NCBI GenBank assembly: GCA_035544495.1
Contig: DATKEU010000369.1
Coordinates: 1-6,920 of the forward strand
From: DATKEU01 sp035544495
GTDB lineage: Bacteria > Myxococcota_A > Polyangia > Fen-1088
Length of the DNA stretch: 6,920 nt
Direction of reading: 5' to 3'
In this document: positions 6,809 to 6,920 of the stretch, one piece after another
Numbering within the stretch: the first letter of the stretch is position 1
Layout: the number at the start of each line of letters is the position of its first letter
Notes under the pieces: model-generated
Seen by the model: the letters and a program-made list of their open reading frames with translations, nothing else
Told to the model about the DNA's origin: nothing
The model's database searches: none
Made by a program: the position numbers and the translations under genes

Positions 6809-6844
6809 AACCCCGGCGGCACCCCCGCCGGGGTTTTTGTTTTT
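6809..6844 (+). terminator. Strong intrinsic terminator of pilin 2
   Basis: Perfect nine-base arms CCCCGGCGG (6811-6819) and CCGCCGGGG (6825-6833) enclose the loop CACCC and are followed by TTTTTGTTTTT (6834-6844). Two flanking A residues (6809-6810) can extend the stem with the first Ts. This is a textbook rho-independent terminator, about 58 bases after the pilin 2 stop. Confidence 0.95.
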
Positions 6845-6870
6845 CCCCCTCCGCCCCGACCCACAAACCG

Positions 6871-6899
6871 TTGACAGGAGCCGGGAGTTACCCTAAGAA
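6871..6899 (+). promoter_or_regulatory. Sigma-70-type promoter for a gene beyond the right edge
   Basis: A perfect -35 TTGACA (6871-6876), a 17-bp spacer and TAAGAA (6894-6899) as a moderate -10 box lie shortly after the pilin 2 terminator. Transcription would begin near 6906 and run out of the window. No start codon with a plausible gene is visible in the remaining bases. The 6753-6920 tail holds no coding region that I can support. Confidence 0.6.
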
Positions 6900-6920
6900 G
6901 TGGGCCAACTTCGCGGGAGT

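Overview
The window reads as chromosomal DNA from a high-GC, Gram-negative bacterium, most plausibly a Myxococcota or related deltaproteobacterial lineage. That assignment is an inference. It rests on the strong G/C preference at third codon positions, two type IV pilin genes with one behind a -24/-12 (sigma-54) promoter, an Ala/Arg-rich lipoprotein without a recognisable family, and the Asp-rich tail of the second pilin. The window is gene-dense: no stretch over 300 bases lacks a gene. I see no insertion sequence, phage gene, CRISPR array, tRNA or rRNA.

Left part (1-2333, minus strand): a three-gene catabolic operon reading leftward, scoA > scoB > methylmalonyl-CoA mutase large subunit. Each stop overlaps the next start by one base. 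The two Sco subunits form a succinyl-CoA:3-oxoacid CoA-transferase. The mutase, cut by the window edge and starting at GTG, makes succinyl-CoA, which is the CoA donor for that transferase. The operon therefore looks like a link between propionate/odd-chain/branched-chain catabolism and activation of acetoacetate or a related oxoacid.

Middle (2431-5318, plus strand): after a 97-bp divergent spacer comes a tight run of three genes. They are a DUF62-type S-adenosyl-L-methionine hydrolase (SAM hydroxide adenosyltransferase), a Cys-containing predicted lipoprotein of unknown function (4-base ATGA overlap), and a TRAM-domain, [4Fe-4S] RNA m5U methyltransferase of the TrmA/RlmC/RlmD family. Two of the three use SAM.

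Right part (5378-6752, plus strand): two type IV pilin-like genes in separate transcription units. Pilin 1 follows the methyltransferase by 59 bp, has no Shine-Dalgarno but a TACAAT box directly before its ATG, lacks the usual Pro22, and is followed by an intrinsic terminator. Pilin 2 has a good sigma-54 promoter, a strong Shine-Dalgarno, strongly biased codons, and a hairpin plus a strong terminator after it. It looks like the abundant, regulated pilin. A sigma-70-like promoter (TTGACA, 17 bp, TAAGAA) at the right edge drives something outside the window.

I do not see an obviously new multi-gene system. The items most worth following up are the sigma-54 pilin unit, the Pro22-less companion pilin, the orphan lipoprotein between two SAM-linked enzymes, and the SD-less starts with -10-like boxes just upstream.
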